From Gracilaria gracilis (Eukaryota > Rhodophyta > Florideophyceae > Gracilariales > Gracilariaceae), in assembly GCA_030374805.1 (NCBI GenBank), contig JARGSG010000255.1, forward strand, positions 1-64,000: a stretch of DNA of 64,000 nt, given 5' to 3'. A model generated the notes under the pieces. The model was given only the letters and a program-made list of their open reading frames with translations. It was not told the origin of the DNA and searched no databases. Each line of letters opens with the position of its first letter. Position 1 is the first letter of the stretch. Positions 54,496 through 64,000 of this stretch are shown piece by piece. The position numbers and the translations under genes were made by a program.

Positions 54496-55263
54496 TCAAG
54501 CCCAATCGGGAAGTCGACCTGTCTCAAGGTATTCGTTTACTTTTCGCAGGCTGTATAGGTCATTCTGGAAATTTGAAGTTGTAGCATTGACATCACAAAC
54601 GCCCAGCGTTCCTTTTTTACTGCCCAATTTCTCTCCGTTTCGCCGACATGAGTCAAAATCGATTAGTGCCACAGTGCCGTCTTCGCGAAACATGATGTTG
54701 GTCAGACTAATGTCATTATGACAGAAGCTCAGCGAATGCAAATGCCGCACGGCGCTACGAAGGCTTCTCATCACAGCTTCTTTGTCTACCGCTTGCCTTC
54801 TCATCCACGTCCTGTTGTATAGCGTTTCTTCACACTTTTCTAAACAAATCCCCGCTATTCGATTATCTTTCACCACGCACCCATAATAATTCATTATGTT
54901 CGGGTGCGGTGACTTCGATACTTCCTCCAAGATCTTTACCTCTTGCAAAAATGTTGCAGGTATCGTGTCCGTTTTCCAATTTGGGTCGTAACGACTAAGG
55001 TTTGGTATTTTCAACCACCGCCCTTCGGTGTGAGCGTCCAATGCAACAGTTATTCCATGTTCATAAAGTGGAAAAACGTGATCGTCAGGGATGAACACGG
55101 GATTGGCAATCATCGAAGAAAGGTTTTCGGCATTGATTTCATGGGCATGCACGGCTGACGTACTTCCAATAAAGAAGCGATTGCATGAGTCTCTATAGGT
55201 CACACGTGCTCTAATAAAATGATTCTCCGTGTCCACCATGTCACATTTGAAAAGAATCTCCAT
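54496..55263 (-). CDS. atypical protein kinase-like protein
   Basis: ATG at 55263 (MEILFKCDMVDTENHF); 255 residues; uninterrupted. From about 105 on it follows the kinase fold: ATFLQEVKILEEVSKSPHPN (alphaC and the HPNI turn), GICLEKCEETLYNRT (hinge), LHSLSFCHNDISLTNIMFRE (catalytic loop, HND in place of HRD, with the Asp and Asn kept) and VALIDFDSC (DFD in place of DFG). A clear Gly-rich loop and the VAIK lysine are not visible in the N-terminal half, so activity is uncertain. The C-lobe is short and ends at ETGRLPDWA. It is the only intact gene among the relics of this part. It lies upstream of the NB-ARC relic on the same strand. Confidence 0.75.
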   Translation of the reverse strand: MEILFKCDMVDTENHFIRARVTYRDSCNRFFIGSTSAVHAHEINAENLSSMIANPVFIPDDHVFPLYEHGITVALDAHTEGRWLKIPNLSRYDPNWKTDTIPATFLQEVKILEEVSKSPHPNIMNYYGCVVKDNRIAGICLEKCEETLYNRTWMRRQAVDKEAVMRSLRSAVRHLHSLSFCHNDISLTNIMFREDGTVALIDFDSCRRNGEKLGSKKGTLGVCDVNATTSNFQNDLYSLRKVNEYLETGRLPDWA

Positions 55264-55601
55264 GCCTTTGAAACATGCGAATCAACTTGGGCAAGAACTT
55301 TGGACACAAGTAGGCGTGGGTTCTGTGAGCAAGATTTGCACAAGAATGCAATTTGGAAACGTTTGTCAGAAAGTGCTCTATAGCAAGTCGTGGACTTCAA
55401 GAAAAACAAACCCGCAAGGGCAAAGCAGAAGCGAAAAGTCAGAGGCGAACAGTGTTGCGGTTGTGGCGGTGGGCTTCCCAACATTTGGAAAAATTCGACA
55501 CCTCAGGCGCCTGCAGATGGACATGCTTGCGTTTCTCATGTTTAGTACATATTGAACACGTTTCAGGGTAAGATACGTCCCCCGGGGGAGAAATCCAGCA
55601 A

Positions 55602-55621
55602 CCCTTCTATATATAGAAGGG
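55602..55621. repeat. 20-bp perfect palindrome containing a TATA tract
   Basis: CCCTTCTATATATAGAAGGG equals its own reverse complement. It lies in the spacer between the kinase gene and the Ser/His-repeat ORF and could serve as a bidirectional TATA element. Confidence 0.7.
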
Positions 55622-55893
55622 AATTCTTCCCCAAGGGATGTGATTCTTGGTGCATTGCTCAGATTAGGCGCTACATTGCCACAAAAAACATGTCAGGCAT
55701 GTCCTTTCAACTTCGTGCTCACCAATAGCAATGCACATATACTCGTGTGAGACCAAAACAGGAACGCTGGCCATTATAACATGACATCATGTAACACCCT
55801 ATAAAAGAACATGAACGGTCAGACCAAGGATATCTGTCAAGCATTTTCACCCGCACCCGTTGCGTACTTGTTCTTAAGTCTTTGTTGAACATC

Positions 55894-56283
55894 ATGTGCA
55901 CAAAACTATCTTTCGGAGAAAGCCATGGTAACACCGGGAAACCAATTTCTGAAGTCGGAAAGCGTGATTGCCACAACCCGTCATGCCCTACGTCTGTCTT
56001 GTACAATCCCCATTTTACTGGCTCATGTGACATGTTGGACGTTCGAGCCTTGCATGGGGAAGGAAAGTCTGGTAAAAGAAGCACCGAAGCAATTTCGAGC
56101 ACTCCGAATACTTCGAAGCATCAAAACCGAAACCAATCAAAAGATCGAAGCCACATTTCGTCATCCTCTAAGGCAAGTCATTCGAAGTCAAGTCATTCCA
56201 AGCCAGTCCACTCAAGGGCAAGTCATTCTAAACCAAGCGATTCAAAAGCAGGTCATTCTAAGCCAGAGTCCTCCAAGAAGTGA
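55894..56283 (+). CDS. small ORF with Ser-His-Ser-Lys-Pro repeats
   Basis: ATG at 55894 gives about 129 residues: a Cys-containing first half (CHNPSCPTSVLYNPHFTGSC) and a tail of imperfect repeats such as SHSKPxHSRASHSKPSDSK. A second frame over the same DNA is also long, so assignment to this frame is uncertain. No family known. Confidence 0.3.
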   Translation: MCTKLSFGESHGNTGKPISEVGKRDCHNPSCPTSVLYNPHFTGSCDMLDVRALHGEGKSGKRSTEAISSTPNTSKHQNRNQSKDRSHISSSSKASHSKSSHSKPVHSRASHSKPSDSKAGHSKPESSKK

Positions 56284-56321
56284 ACTTTGTCCCACTCCAC
56301 AGTCGAAGACTGCACATTTCG

Positions 56322-56790
56322 ATGAACTCCCCGTACAATAGAATATCAGAAGATGCGCTCGCGCTCGCGGCGCGTCGGCTCGCCCTCTCCTTCGCCATTG
56401 CCGTCGACACCATGTCGCGTGTCGCCGGTTCCCACCAGCACCGCCAGCTCATCTCGCTGGTGCACACTGTCGCCAAGTCGCGCCCCTCCTCGCCGCTGAC
56501 ACCGCCCAGGCCGCCCGCCACACCGCCGCTGCTCTGCACGCTGGCCAATGCCGGCATTCAGCTGTGCTACGCGGCGCAGATCAACCTCGGCACCGCGCAT
56601 ATGGTGCACCTCGGTCTCCGCCACTCGTACGCATCGCTAGCGTGGTTGACGGGCCCGCTGCCCGGGCTGCTGTTCCAGCCGGTTATACGCGCGCTATCGG
56701 ACGGTTGTACGCTCGAGATCGGTAGACGGCGCCCTTTTCTCATCGGCAGCTGCGTGTGCACGTGCTTATCGTTACTATCCGGTTCACGCG
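56322..56790 (+). pseudogene. sucrose-transporter-type (GPH/SLC45) fragment
   Basis: ATG at 56322 (MNSPYNRISEDALALAARRL). After a Pro-rich leader the frame reads LCTLANAGIQLCYAAQINLG (first membrane helix), LRHSYASLAWLTGPLPGLLF and QPVIRALSDGC...GRRRPFLIGS. This is the SUT/SLC45 signature region: helices 1-3 with the WLxGPxxGxxxQPxxGxxSD and GRRRPF motifs. The match stops at about 56776 (CVCTCLSLL), and the frame runs on into GC-rich non-homologous text to 56888. About 400 residues with nine helices are missing. Either the 5' exon of a gene whose rest is absent, or a captured fragment. Confidence 0.75.
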
Positions 56791-57361
56791 CGCGCGACGC
56801 TGAGCGGGCGTCGTGCGCATATCGCATGTACACTGGAGTGCACGTGCGCTATGCGCGACGCGAGAGAAGAACAGGTGCCTCGTCATAGACGGCGGTGGCT
56901 TTCGTGCACAATGTGCTGTTCGACAACAGTCTGAAACTCCTAATGCTTTCATTTAATTTTGCGTTGACGTTCTTCTAAACTCTTCAAGGATGAGGTAAAT
57001 TTGTTTACTTGAATAGTTGAGCGAAGTAGCATGGTATCACAGCCGATACTGTGAGAGCAACGGCTCTGACACTGCTGACATATCGGCCTGATCACTGCCC
57101 GTTGCATATCGGACTATGCTCCCTCCGATAGAGCATCCCGCTCCCACTCCCCACTTAGATGGCGACTAGCGCCGCCTCCAGTAAACTCGTCCTCACGACA
57201 CCTCACACACTTACTCGTACACCTGCCTCACGCATCCTCCTGCACTCTGCAGCCCACAGCATTCCAGTTGGAGACCATCAGCGATTGTCGCTTATGAAAA
57301 TTAACAGCTGCGCTGTGGTGCGATCGGCCAGAGGCGGGCGCAGTGCGTACCAAGGGCTATG

Positions 57362-57763
57362 CTATGGTGCAGCTCGTACGTGGCCTGGATCTGCGGCGGC
57401 AACGATGGGAGGCAGCAGCGCGGCGGTCAGCCGCCAGCCGCGCGTGGACAGCAGGCCGCTTGCAGAGCTGCGCCGCAGCGCGGAGCGCACGGGGCGGCGG
57501 CACGCCTTGCACGAAGGGTGCGGCGCGTGTGGAATGGCGTCGCACTCGGAGCAGAAGAGCGGGTTCATTGGTGGCCAGCGGTGCAGCGCTATGGGGCGGT
57601 GGCACGCGCGATGCGGCCGTTTGGGCTGCATGGTGTTGTGCTTGAAGGCGCGACTTGTGGAGGCGACGCGCGATTGGGAGAGCTGTGTGGAGCGTGCGGC
57701 CGGCACGAAGGTGGCGCCATGATGGAGCGCAAGCGTTGCGCGCGCGTGCACTGCACAAACCAC
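57362..57763 (-). other. possible zinc-binding protein fragment
   Basis: One of several overlapping GC-rich frames reads LHRWPPMNPLFCSECDAIPH and PSCKACRRPVRSALRR on the minus strand. The CxxC...CxxC pattern looks like a genuine zinc ribbon. Adjacent frames on both strands are open too, and no start, stop or family can be fixed. Confidence 0.3.
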
Positions 57764-58818
57764 CGTGCGCAGAGTGTAATCTAACCTTCAAGGTTAATGT
57801 TACACAGAGTGCGTACGTGCACACGAGCTGCCGCATTGGCGCGGTGGCAACTCATTGCGTGTTTCCCATCTTCAGACGGCGTGCGGAGTGGCCACACCAT
57901 GTGAACTTCACTTCAACGCGTCGGCACACTCTGCGCGCCCGCTTGTACTGCGCGATGGCATGCACTGCGCGCGCGCCCCCGTCGCGACGTGCGGGCGTTG
58001 CGGTTGCTCGAGCATTGGCACCTCGGGGGCGGGGCGGGTTGCAGGTGGTGCGCTTTGCCCGGGTGCTGCCCGTGGCCGTGGTGGTGCGTGTGGGAATGTG
58101 GGAACGGCCGTGCTATAGTTGGTGATCACAAATTACGCGACGGTGATTAGGCGCGTGAGCGCGACGTCGGCGTGCTTCTACGAACAAGCTTCGGCCGAGT
58201 GCGACAGCGCTGCGCCACAGCTTGCGCTGGGCACCGTGTGGGCTGGCGTGCCACTACGGTAGATAGCACACACTCTGCACTTAGCATAGCTGTGCCACGT
58301 GGAGCAGTGGCACGCGGAATCCCACTTTCTGCTTTTCGAACGTGCACGTGTTCTTTCTTGTTTCTTCTGCGGGCAACGCCGCTCCGCACTGGCTGCCCCA
58401 ACGCCTTGCCTTACGTATCATACCGTCCACACTAGCCGTGCACGTCAGCGCGAGCCTTCGTTACTCCATGCCGCGCCGCCCTCCGCGCCACGCCGCGCCG
58501 CCCAACGCGCCACGCCGCCCCCCGCGCAACGCCGCCCCCCGCGCCACGCCGCGGCTAGCAGCAGCGTGATGGTCGTGGCCGCGAGCGTGGCGGACGGAGG
58601 CAGCACGCGCGCGGGGGGGCAGCGCGGATTGGGTGATGGCAGCCATGCAGGCACCGGCAAAAGACTTTAACCTCCCTACAATCTTCGTCACGGCCGGTAG
58701 CCGTGGCCCCGAAATAGGCCACACAGCTGTACAACAATATGCACCGGCGAACCCGCACACATGCCCGTGCTGGCGCGCGGTGCCGGGCTGGCGCACGGGT
58801 GCCAGACACATAAGCGCC

Positions 58819-59110
58819 GGCGCCAGCGTCGGCGCGCCGGCGCTCACGTCTCATCTCAGCCCGCCTACAGCCCACCCACATCCCGCCGTCGGCGCGCCGG
58901 CGCTCACCTCTCACCACCTCAGCCCGCCCAGACGGGCTGTATCCCGCCCTCAGCGCTGCGCCGGCGTCGGCGCGCCGGCGCTCACCTCTCACCACTTCAG
59001 CCCGCCCAGGCGGGCTGTATCCCGCCCTCAGCGCTGCGCCGGCGTCGGCGCGCCGGCGCTCACCTCGCACCACCTCAACCCGCCCAGGCGGGCTGTGGCG
59101 GCCCACAGCC
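58819..59110. repeat. 78-bp GC-rich tandem repeat
   Basis: GGCGCGCCGGCGCTCAC occurs at 58831, 58891, 58969 and 59047: one 60-bp unit, then 78-bp units. Each full unit has the self-complementary stretch CCCGCCCAGGCGGGCTG and the palindrome GGCGCGCC. The long frames over it are artefacts. Confidence 0.9.
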
Positions 59111-60335
59111 CTCCCGCAGCCCGACTACAGCTTGCCCACACTCCTCCCACAGCTCGCCCACACCCCGCCTTTAGCGCAGCGCCGGCGTTGGCGAAGCAAC
59201 GCTCATCATTAACCACCTCATCACAATTACATCCCACTCACATCACCTTTCACCCTTCACCCCATCCCGCCCACACTTTGGCGATATTCTACTTTCAGCG
59301 CTGCGCCTGCGCGTTTCACCATGCACTCTCACATCTTGCTGTCATTATCTGGCCCTTGGAGCTGCGCTGTCGCTACACTCAAATTTCTACACTCGATGCA
59401 CTCCTTCCAACCCCTGCTTTGACCTACCCACCCTAAGTTACCCACACACCGCTACATTTTGCCCTCAATGCTGCCTCTACGCTCTGTTCGCAGCAATGAG
59501 ACCGCTTTCGTCCTTCGACAACCCACATTCCGCTCTTGGCGCTGCTCACGACTGCTTATTTCTCTGCTTGATCTCCTCGTATTCTCGGCCTACACACAAA
59601 CTTGGGAGCTCGCTTCCGCTCTTGTCCTGTCCGTGCGCCCTTCTGTGACAATTTCAGCTCTGAACCCACAGCATTCCTCTCGTTTGCCACTCTCTCCCCT
59701 CAATCCCTCCCTGGCCCTTCTACACCAACACTTCGAAGCTTCGTTAATGGTTTTCTTTGAAGCCGTCTCGATTGGATGATTTCCTACACTGCCTTTAGCA
59801 ACGATTCAATACGCTCCGCACCCGCTCTTCTCACTAGCTGATTTACTCTTCCTGCGCCGGTGTTGGGGACCGGCGGCATACGTTTTGTGCCAAACGCCCT
59901 GTGCGGGCAGCCAACGCTGTCGGCCAGGCCTGCCCGCAGGCTGAAGTTGTGGTCGTTTATGGGTTACAATTGCAACGGCGAACAGGGCCGGCGACCAAAG
60001 CTGCGCGCAAGGCCTCGTGGCTCTGTCTGGCCAAGGACATCGTCTCAACCCCACATTCTTACTCCGCATCGTTCCGTTCTTATTTTGAATCTACTTTGTC
60101 TCGGTTTGAGCTCTACACCGTTCTGCCAGTAGTTAAACACGTCTCAACACCGTGGCAACGCCGCAGTAGGGGGCGGTATGGATGACTACAGCACTCTCTC
60201 AGAGGTATACGAGAGTCTGCTTGTACGGCACGGCAAGCTAGCAAGTAGGAAGGTATTGCCATTGGAAGAAGACGAAGTCCAGAAATTGGGGGAATCATAA
60301 AGCTTTTAATGCATGGGTATATTTGCTAGCCTTCT
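59111..60335. other. spacer with one coding-like fragment
   Basis: A 94-codon frame at 59901-60185 (+) reads ACPQAEVVVVYGLQLQRRTG and FRSYFESTLSRFELYTVLPV. It looks like protein but has no known family. Otherwise there is C-rich DNA with no gene. Confidence 0.35.
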
Positions 60336-62860
60336 TTAGGGCAAGTACAAAGTGTTTTCGTTGCTCCAAGTCGTCGGGGTTTTTCGGGAGCGCAAGTGTC
60401 GTTCTACATCTGCGCGGTACTGGAATGGTTTTCGCATGACTTTGTGCAGATGCTTGGTTTGTATGGCAGACGCGGAGGTAGTTCTCAGTTTGTGAAGGTG
60501 TTCTTTTGTCCACTCTAGTAAGACTTCAATTTCATCCAACAAAGTAATTTGATTTGACTCAACCAATTCAACAGAATCATCGAATTCAAACAAATGATTG
60601 TTAGTTGGGTTAGCTTCGTTGAGAGATCGCGGATCAATCGGCAAAGGGATTGGCGTGTGATGGTTTGCTAATAAACTGCGGTCTTCTGCGCTCCTGGTTT
60701 CTTCAATAAACAAAGCGACAAACTCGCCTTCTCTTCTTTCCATCCTCAGGAACTGTGGGCGCCTGCTTCGAATTAAATCTCGGTAAGCAGGACATTGTGA
60801 TCCTTTCACCAAATGCTTGCAAAACAAAAATCTGCTACTCATGAAAGCAGGACAGGAGCATTTCCAACAGCGGAAGTCTGTTTTGTAGACGTTGTTATGA
60901 GGTCTCTCGGCCGCTGCTCCCACTCCTTAGTAAACGCTTTCCACCAAGTTGGTTTCTTCTTTCCAGAGAGAAGGGCATCATAATCTAGCTTGTATTTCGA
61001 CAAAAAGCTTTTGTCAATGATATGTATAAGAATGTCAATTCTCGGTCTATTGAAATTCTGTAAGTACAATCTTTTCAGAACCCGCCAATGGCTCTCCACA
61101 AGCATTGTAGTTTTGGCGATTGGAATGTAATCAGCCCTACGCCTTCCCCACTTGTAGTACCAATTGTCACCGTACCAATTGTCAATAAGGTAGTCTTTCA
61201 ACAGTATGTGATGCATACAAACCGATTCCATTTCTCTTGTACATACCTCTCGTATTTCTTCAATAGAGTGGTCAACAAAAAACGGGTGCATATGAAAATG
61301 CTTAGTCACAAGCTTCAGCAAACGTTCTTCAAATTTTTTGGTATATATTCCGCATTCACTTTTCTTTAGATCTGCGTATTTCTTCTTAATAGCTCTCTTC
61401 ATATGCCACAAGCATATAGAAGGCTCAATTTCGAAGACCTTCGTTATAGCAGATAGTTGAGCCAGGTCCTTGTCGGAGAAGAAGAAAAGCGATTTGATAT
61501 GAAGGTTTGCAGTTTTGAACGCCGTTAGGAATTTTGTAATCTCCCTGGTCTTATATCCTCTGTCATTATGACCTGCTACCGGCGCTTCTAATATGAAATA
61601 TGCTAAGGAAAATCCTGCTCCATTCACTGACCCTATGATTGCGAAGAGCTCCATTGCTTGCTTGTTAGTCTTGTATGTCGAGTCCATAAGAATTTCAACA
61701 ATGTTCACGCGACGTGAGATCTCAATGCCAGTTCCAACTATAAAACCAACTCCGAAGGGATTTCGCTGTTCGTAGATCATTGAAATATTATCTGATTCAG
61801 TAATTAGTTGAATTGCAGATGTCTTCGGATCGTCAGACCTTCGGGTACGCCTTTCCATTTCTTTGCTCCATATGTAATAGACCTCATTGTAAGGAAACTC
61901 AATACAATGCACTTTTCGAAGATGTTTACATATTTGAAATGGCGTTAGCCCAGTTTCAAAAAGGTCTCTTATGTTCTGTTCCATACCGGGAGCTCGTTTA
62001 GCAAGAGGTTGCCATGGCAAATGTACTTCATGATGTAATTCATGTTTGACCCTAGTCATGGCGGTATTATGCCATCCATATGAAAAAGACACAGTGCCAC
62101 CGCAATCAAATTGTTTTCGAGATTCGCGAAGTCGTTTCACTGGTCTTGAGGGGTTGGTGGGCTTTGTCTTGCGTTGGCTACATATGTAAGATTCTGACTT
62201 ACGTTTTTGCGTCGCTCTCTGATGCACTATGTATCGATACTTCTCTATCGTCCGTAACATAGGAAGAAAACCTTGCTGCGCAGTCTTTAGCACTTTCTGC
62301 GCTTCCTCTGAACCAGTAGAGGGTGATTGCGCTCTATTTCGGTTTACAATAGAAACATCAAAGAGCTGATCATACCCTACGCAGAGAACATCTATAGGAA
62401 ATGAAAGATGACGAGAAGCCTCAAAGCTCATTTTGTAGAGGTATGTAAAATTAGCATCTGTAATCCCTTGGCAGCAAACTTTCATGTAAACAAGTGCTGG
62501 AATGTCCTGAATCTTTCCCTGCTTTCGGCAGGTATAGCACCTGTGGCCAATGGTGAAGTTGTCGATGGAAACAAAACAGTCTGGAGCAAAACACTTGTTG
62601 CACGAGCTGCATTCCGCGATGGCTACCGCTCTTAAACCCATTGGAGACCATTCGTTCCGGTAATCTGTGAGTCCAAGATACAAGGCAGTAAAGACATTCT
62701 CATCCATATAGACCTCATCGTCTTCATATATGAATCTGGACGACATCTCCTCCACAGCCTCAACTTCTAGCGGTAGAATGCAGGTGACCGCCCCGACTAC
62801 CTCATCGTAAGAGGGCAGCGCAAGAAACAAGTCGTGAAAGATAACCTTCGGGTTGCTCAT
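60336..62860 (-). pseudogene. Mutator-like (MULE) transposase with SWIM zinc finger, one frame break
   Basis: ATG at 62860 (MSNPKVIFHDLFLALPSYDE). Residues 80-125 carry paired CxxC motifs (CSSCNKC, HRCYTC). A DNA-binding-like helical part is followed by the MULE catalytic domain: MDSTYKTNKQAMELFAIIG (first Asp, about 392), FFFSDKDLAQLSAITKVF (second Asp, about 462), SICLWHMKRAIKKKY (the CxxH box) and MLVESHWRVLKRLY (the Glu, about 588). After KEWEQRP (about 60920) the frame changes by one base. The next frame gives NNVYKTDFRCWKCSCPAFMS and FCKHLVKG, the CxCx(n)CxH SWIM finger, with a tail to 60336. Otherwise the ORF is clean, so one indel or a short intron separates it from an active gene. 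Terminal inverted repeats were not found. Confidence 0.82.
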
Positions 62861-62914
62861 TAGATTCAGTCCTATGACGATGATAACAGTTCTTGCACTA
62901 GTCTCTCTTCTCAA

Positions 62915-64000
62915 CGAAAACCACCGGCATACGTTTTGAGAACACCCAGACCTACTGAGATTAGCCCAGAATAACGAGTAGTTCGACTCTCTCCCTGCCT
63001 ACCATATCCAATCTCCTGCCACCCAGGATCGAGCCACAGAGTTCCAACCACTCGGGCGAATGAAATGGTCCACCATACACCACTTAATCAACACCACTTA
63101 AGATGAATTCCAAATTTACAGAGATGCTTCTTTGAGGCGGGCCACTTTTTGGGGGTTATTAGTAGTACCAACAGCCTGGCATGAAGAAAATGGCCCAATA
63201 CTCCGTCTCAGTGCTGCAGTTGCGAAAGATATTGACGCTCCAACGCCAAATCAGCAAACAAATTGCTATTCTTGGGCTCGGAGGCTATCAGACCAGACAA
63301 ACCGCAGGTTGTATGGCCGGCAATGCCAAAAAATCTGGTGACCAGTTTACCTTGCAACACCAAACTGGCGCACATGGCAAAAGCAGCGAGGGCTTTCTGT
63401 GGGCGACATCGCAACCAATAAACCACCAAAAATAAGAAACGGTTGCGCTTGTTTCGTCGTGCGACATTGAAACGGTGATGAAGGCGTCGTAGGTATGTGG
63501 CGCCGTGCAACGAACCAACAACAAACCTTCTTCGCGTGCCAATGCCAAAGTATAGACAGGTCCAAGAATATACTCGAATCTGTAGTATCGGTCAGCGCCC
63601 TGCGCTAGCGCACATTCTGGACACAAGCAAAGCGGAGGGAACGTGGTAAACGGAGACAAAATACACGACAGGCAGCTTTGATGGTTGGAAATAATTGAAG
63701 GCGAGAGAAAGAGAAATCACGAGCATCGAGGGCGGTTTGTAAGGTCAGAAGTAAACAAAGTGAGCGAGAAGATGTATACCGGTGCGTAGGCTGTAGAAAG
63801 TGGTGCGGGCAGGGCAGGGACGATAAGGGGCACAGCAAAGCGCCGGCGGTACCGAAGGCAGAATGTGAGCCCGAGTTGGACGAAGTTGAGTGCAACGAGC
63901 GAAGCTTGGACGGAGAGCCAGTGAGGGATGTAGTCGAGGTGCAGGGAGGGACGTGCTTGCGCAGCGTTGAAGGCCGGAAAAGGAAGTGTGTGCGCGGGCT
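62915..64000. other. right end of window, weak ORFs
   Basis: A 123-codon frame at 63659-63288 (-) reads YRFEYILGPVYTLALAREEG, then APHTYDAFITVSMSHDETSA. It may be a small gene or the end of one reaching in from the right. An 84-codon frame at 63181-63435 (+) overlaps it. Neither is recognised. Confidence 0.35.

Noticed and set aside
58461-59106. ORFs reading repeated GERRRADAGAALRAGYSP
   Set aside because: Translation of the 78-bp satellite, whose length is a multiple of three.
59870-62945. GGCATACGTTTTG found on both sides of the MULE gene (near 59876 and 62929) as possible target duplication
   Set aside because: 13 bp is too long for the 8-11 bp duplications of MULEs and no inverted repeats adjoin it; it may be chance.
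1-64000. tRNA, rRNA or CRISPR array
   Set aside because: No T-loop plus anticodon arrangement, rRNA core motif or regularly spaced short repeats were seen.

Overview
The window is nuclear DNA of a eukaryote, most likely a photosynthetic red alga of the florideophyte type (Chondrus-like). This is an inference. The evidence is a mix of gene types: pyruvate phosphate dikinase, a Ycf48/HCF136 photosystem II assembly factor fragment, an ABC1-family kinase with a transit-peptide-like start, an NB-ARC/WD40 protein and a sucrose-transporter-type fragment. Introns are few and short, with GTAAG-type donors and CTAAC/CTAAT-like branch sites. Transposons and GC-rich satellites are dense. There are no operons, rRNA, tRNA or CRISPR arrays.

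Layout. 1-9.7 kb: mostly non-coding or decayed sequence, with a broken bromodomain gene (3.9-4.9 kb), a diverged ~0.53-kb tandem repeat (5.6-6.7 kb) and a perfect 43-bp palindrome. 9.9-11.6 kb: a family of long palindromes, three of them in a 134-bp tandem array. 11.9-17.4 kb: two unrecognised coiled-coil genes, an adenylosuccinate lyase relic and a dead DDE transposase. 17.6-22.8 kb: an ECM29 fragment, a two-exon secreted hydrolase-like gene, AT-rich DNA and LINE 3' ends. 22.97-24.6 kb: an intact tyrosine-recombinase (Crypton-like) ORF. 25.9-34.1 kb: a Ycf48 fragment, a hypothetical gene, and a full-length two-ORF non-LTR retrotransposon that has inserted into the last codons of the ribosome-biogenesis gene UTP7/WDR46. 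34.3-38.9 kb: minisatellite and GC-rich repeats. 38.9-41.1 kb: a frameshifted PPDK copy. 41.7-42.6 kb: a SIMPL-domain (DUF541) gene carrying a 183-bp hAT-like MITE that could be spliced as an intron. 44.2-47.6 kb: a small spliced zinc-finger gene, a broken membrane-protein gene and a heavily damaged ABC1 kinase. 50.6-54 kb: EF-G and NB-ARC/WD40 relics joined tail to tail. 54.5-55.3 kb: an intact atypical protein kinase. 56.3-56.8 kb: a sucrose-transporter fragment. 58.8-59.1 kb: a 78-bp satellite. 60.3-62.9 kb: a MULE transposase with one frame break.

Two things stand out. First, two insertions can be read to the base: the retrotransposon in UTP7 (target duplication AACACCAC; the displaced 3' end of the gene lies 4.4 kb away) and the MITE in the SIMPL gene (target duplication CTGTTGGC, with an in-frame splice option). 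Second, about ten recognisable housekeeping genes are present only as truncated, frameshifted or deleted copies, so much of the window looks like a graveyard of duplicated host genes among mobile elements.

Coordinates of relics are approximate. Many single-base frame breaks could be sequencing errors, but the multi-nonsense, deletion and duplication cases cannot easily be explained that way.
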